NCBI RefSeq assembly: GCF_001434585.1
Contig: NZ_AZDB01000005.1
Span: 1 to 64,000, forward strand
DNA length: 64,000 nt
Source of the DNA: Companilactobacillus crustorum JCM 15951
GTDB taxonomy: Bacteria; Bacillota; Bacilli; Lactobacillales; Lactobacillaceae
Direction: 5' to 3'
Positions 63,845 to 64,000 of this stretch are shown here, in pieces. The translations under genes were made by a program, and so were the position numbers. The notes below the pieces were generated by a model. The model was not told the DNA's origin and did no database searches. It was given only the letters and a program-made list of their open reading frames with translations. How positions within the stretch are numbered: the stretch's first letter is position 1; each line of letters opens with the position of its first letter.

Positions 63845-64000
63845 ATGAAATTAATTGCGACTATGTCAAGCGGCTTTGAATCTGTAACCGCAAAAGAACT
63901 ACAAAATTTGGGATACGATACAAAGACCGAGAACGGTAAAGTCTATTTTGATGGTGAATATGAAGATATTGCTAAAGCCAATCTGTGGTTACGCAGTGCT
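63845..64000 (+). CDS. THUMP-domain RNA methyltransferase, YpsC/RlmL-like (partial)
   Basis: The first 52 codons of a gene cut by the window end. The start MKLIATMSSGFESVTAKELQNLGY...NGKVYFDGEYEDIAKANLWLRSA is typical of the ferredoxin-like/THUMP N-terminus of the YpsC/RlmL/RlmK class I rRNA N2-guanine methyltransferases. AGAGGGG precedes the ATG. The position after rnpB matches ypsC in Bacillus. The catalytic domain is outside the window. Confidence 0.88.
   Translation, partial: MKLIATMSSGFESVTAKELQNLGYDTKTENGKVYFDGEYEDIAKANLWLRSA

Overview
The window is a low-GC, gene-dense chromosome segment from a lactic acid bacterium (Firmicutes, Lactobacillales, most likely family Lactobacillaceae; a Companilactobacillus-like species is my guess and unverified). 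The grounds are strong GGAGG-type ribosome sites, T-box control of tRNA synthetase genes, a mevalonate operon with a type 2 isopentenyl-diphosphate isomerase, rexAB-type recombination nuclease genes, a type-B RNase P RNA, and Bacillus-like gene order around rpsU-phoH-ybeY-era-recO, dnaG-rpoD, dinG-ypmB-dnaD-nth and recU-ypsA-gpsB-rnpB-ypsC. Almost everything is core housekeeping. No rRNA, tRNA, CRISPR array or complete insertion sequence was seen.

Layout. 0-4 kb: small unknown proteins, a YbaK-type deacylase, prmA and rsmE. 4-9.8 kb: rel-dtd, a HAD phosphatase, a histidine phosphatase and an SH3-amidase. 10-13.2 kb: T-box-controlled hisS-aspS. 13.4-17.2 kb: msrB-msrA, a YitT protein, nfo and ppsR. 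17.2-23.3 kb: rpsU, phoH-ybeY, two bacterial-PH-domain membrane proteins, a cytidine deaminase broken by an in-frame TGA, era and recO. 23.3-29.7 kb: T-box-controlled glyQS, then dnaG-rpoD behind a structured leader. 29.9-33.8 kb: cfa-trmK-nif3-pepT.

34-38 kb is the accessory part: a P-loop protein with a degraded Walker A, a serine recombinase followed by inverted recombinase-like sites, an unknown protein, a possible gene remnant, a 4-oxalocrotonate tautomerase and a DUF2075 ATPase, with an imperfect ~50-bp direct repeat at both ends of the first 2.6 kb. 38-46 kb: lepB, a methyltransferase-like gene, a membrane protein, rsmF and the convergent mevalonate operon mvk-mvaD-mvaK2-fni. 46.5-58.3 kb: rexB-rexA-dinG-ypmB-dnaD-nth, a repair and replication run. 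59-64 kb: pbp1A-recU facing left and ypsA-gpsB-rnpB-ypsC facing right.

The most interesting find is in the 720-bp gap between nth and pbp1A. It holds two paralogous, highly structured elements on opposite strands that face each other across a shared bidirectional terminator. Their helices differ in sequence but pair equally well, and their internal loops and a 36-nt upstream block are conserved. That is the signature of a structured RNA family, which I cannot name. Other points: the cdd nonsense codon, a possibly invertible promoter beside the serine recombinase, loss of iron-sulfur cysteines in Nth, RexB and DinG together, an unusually short glycine T-box, and a mevalonate-operon terminator inside the end of rsmF.
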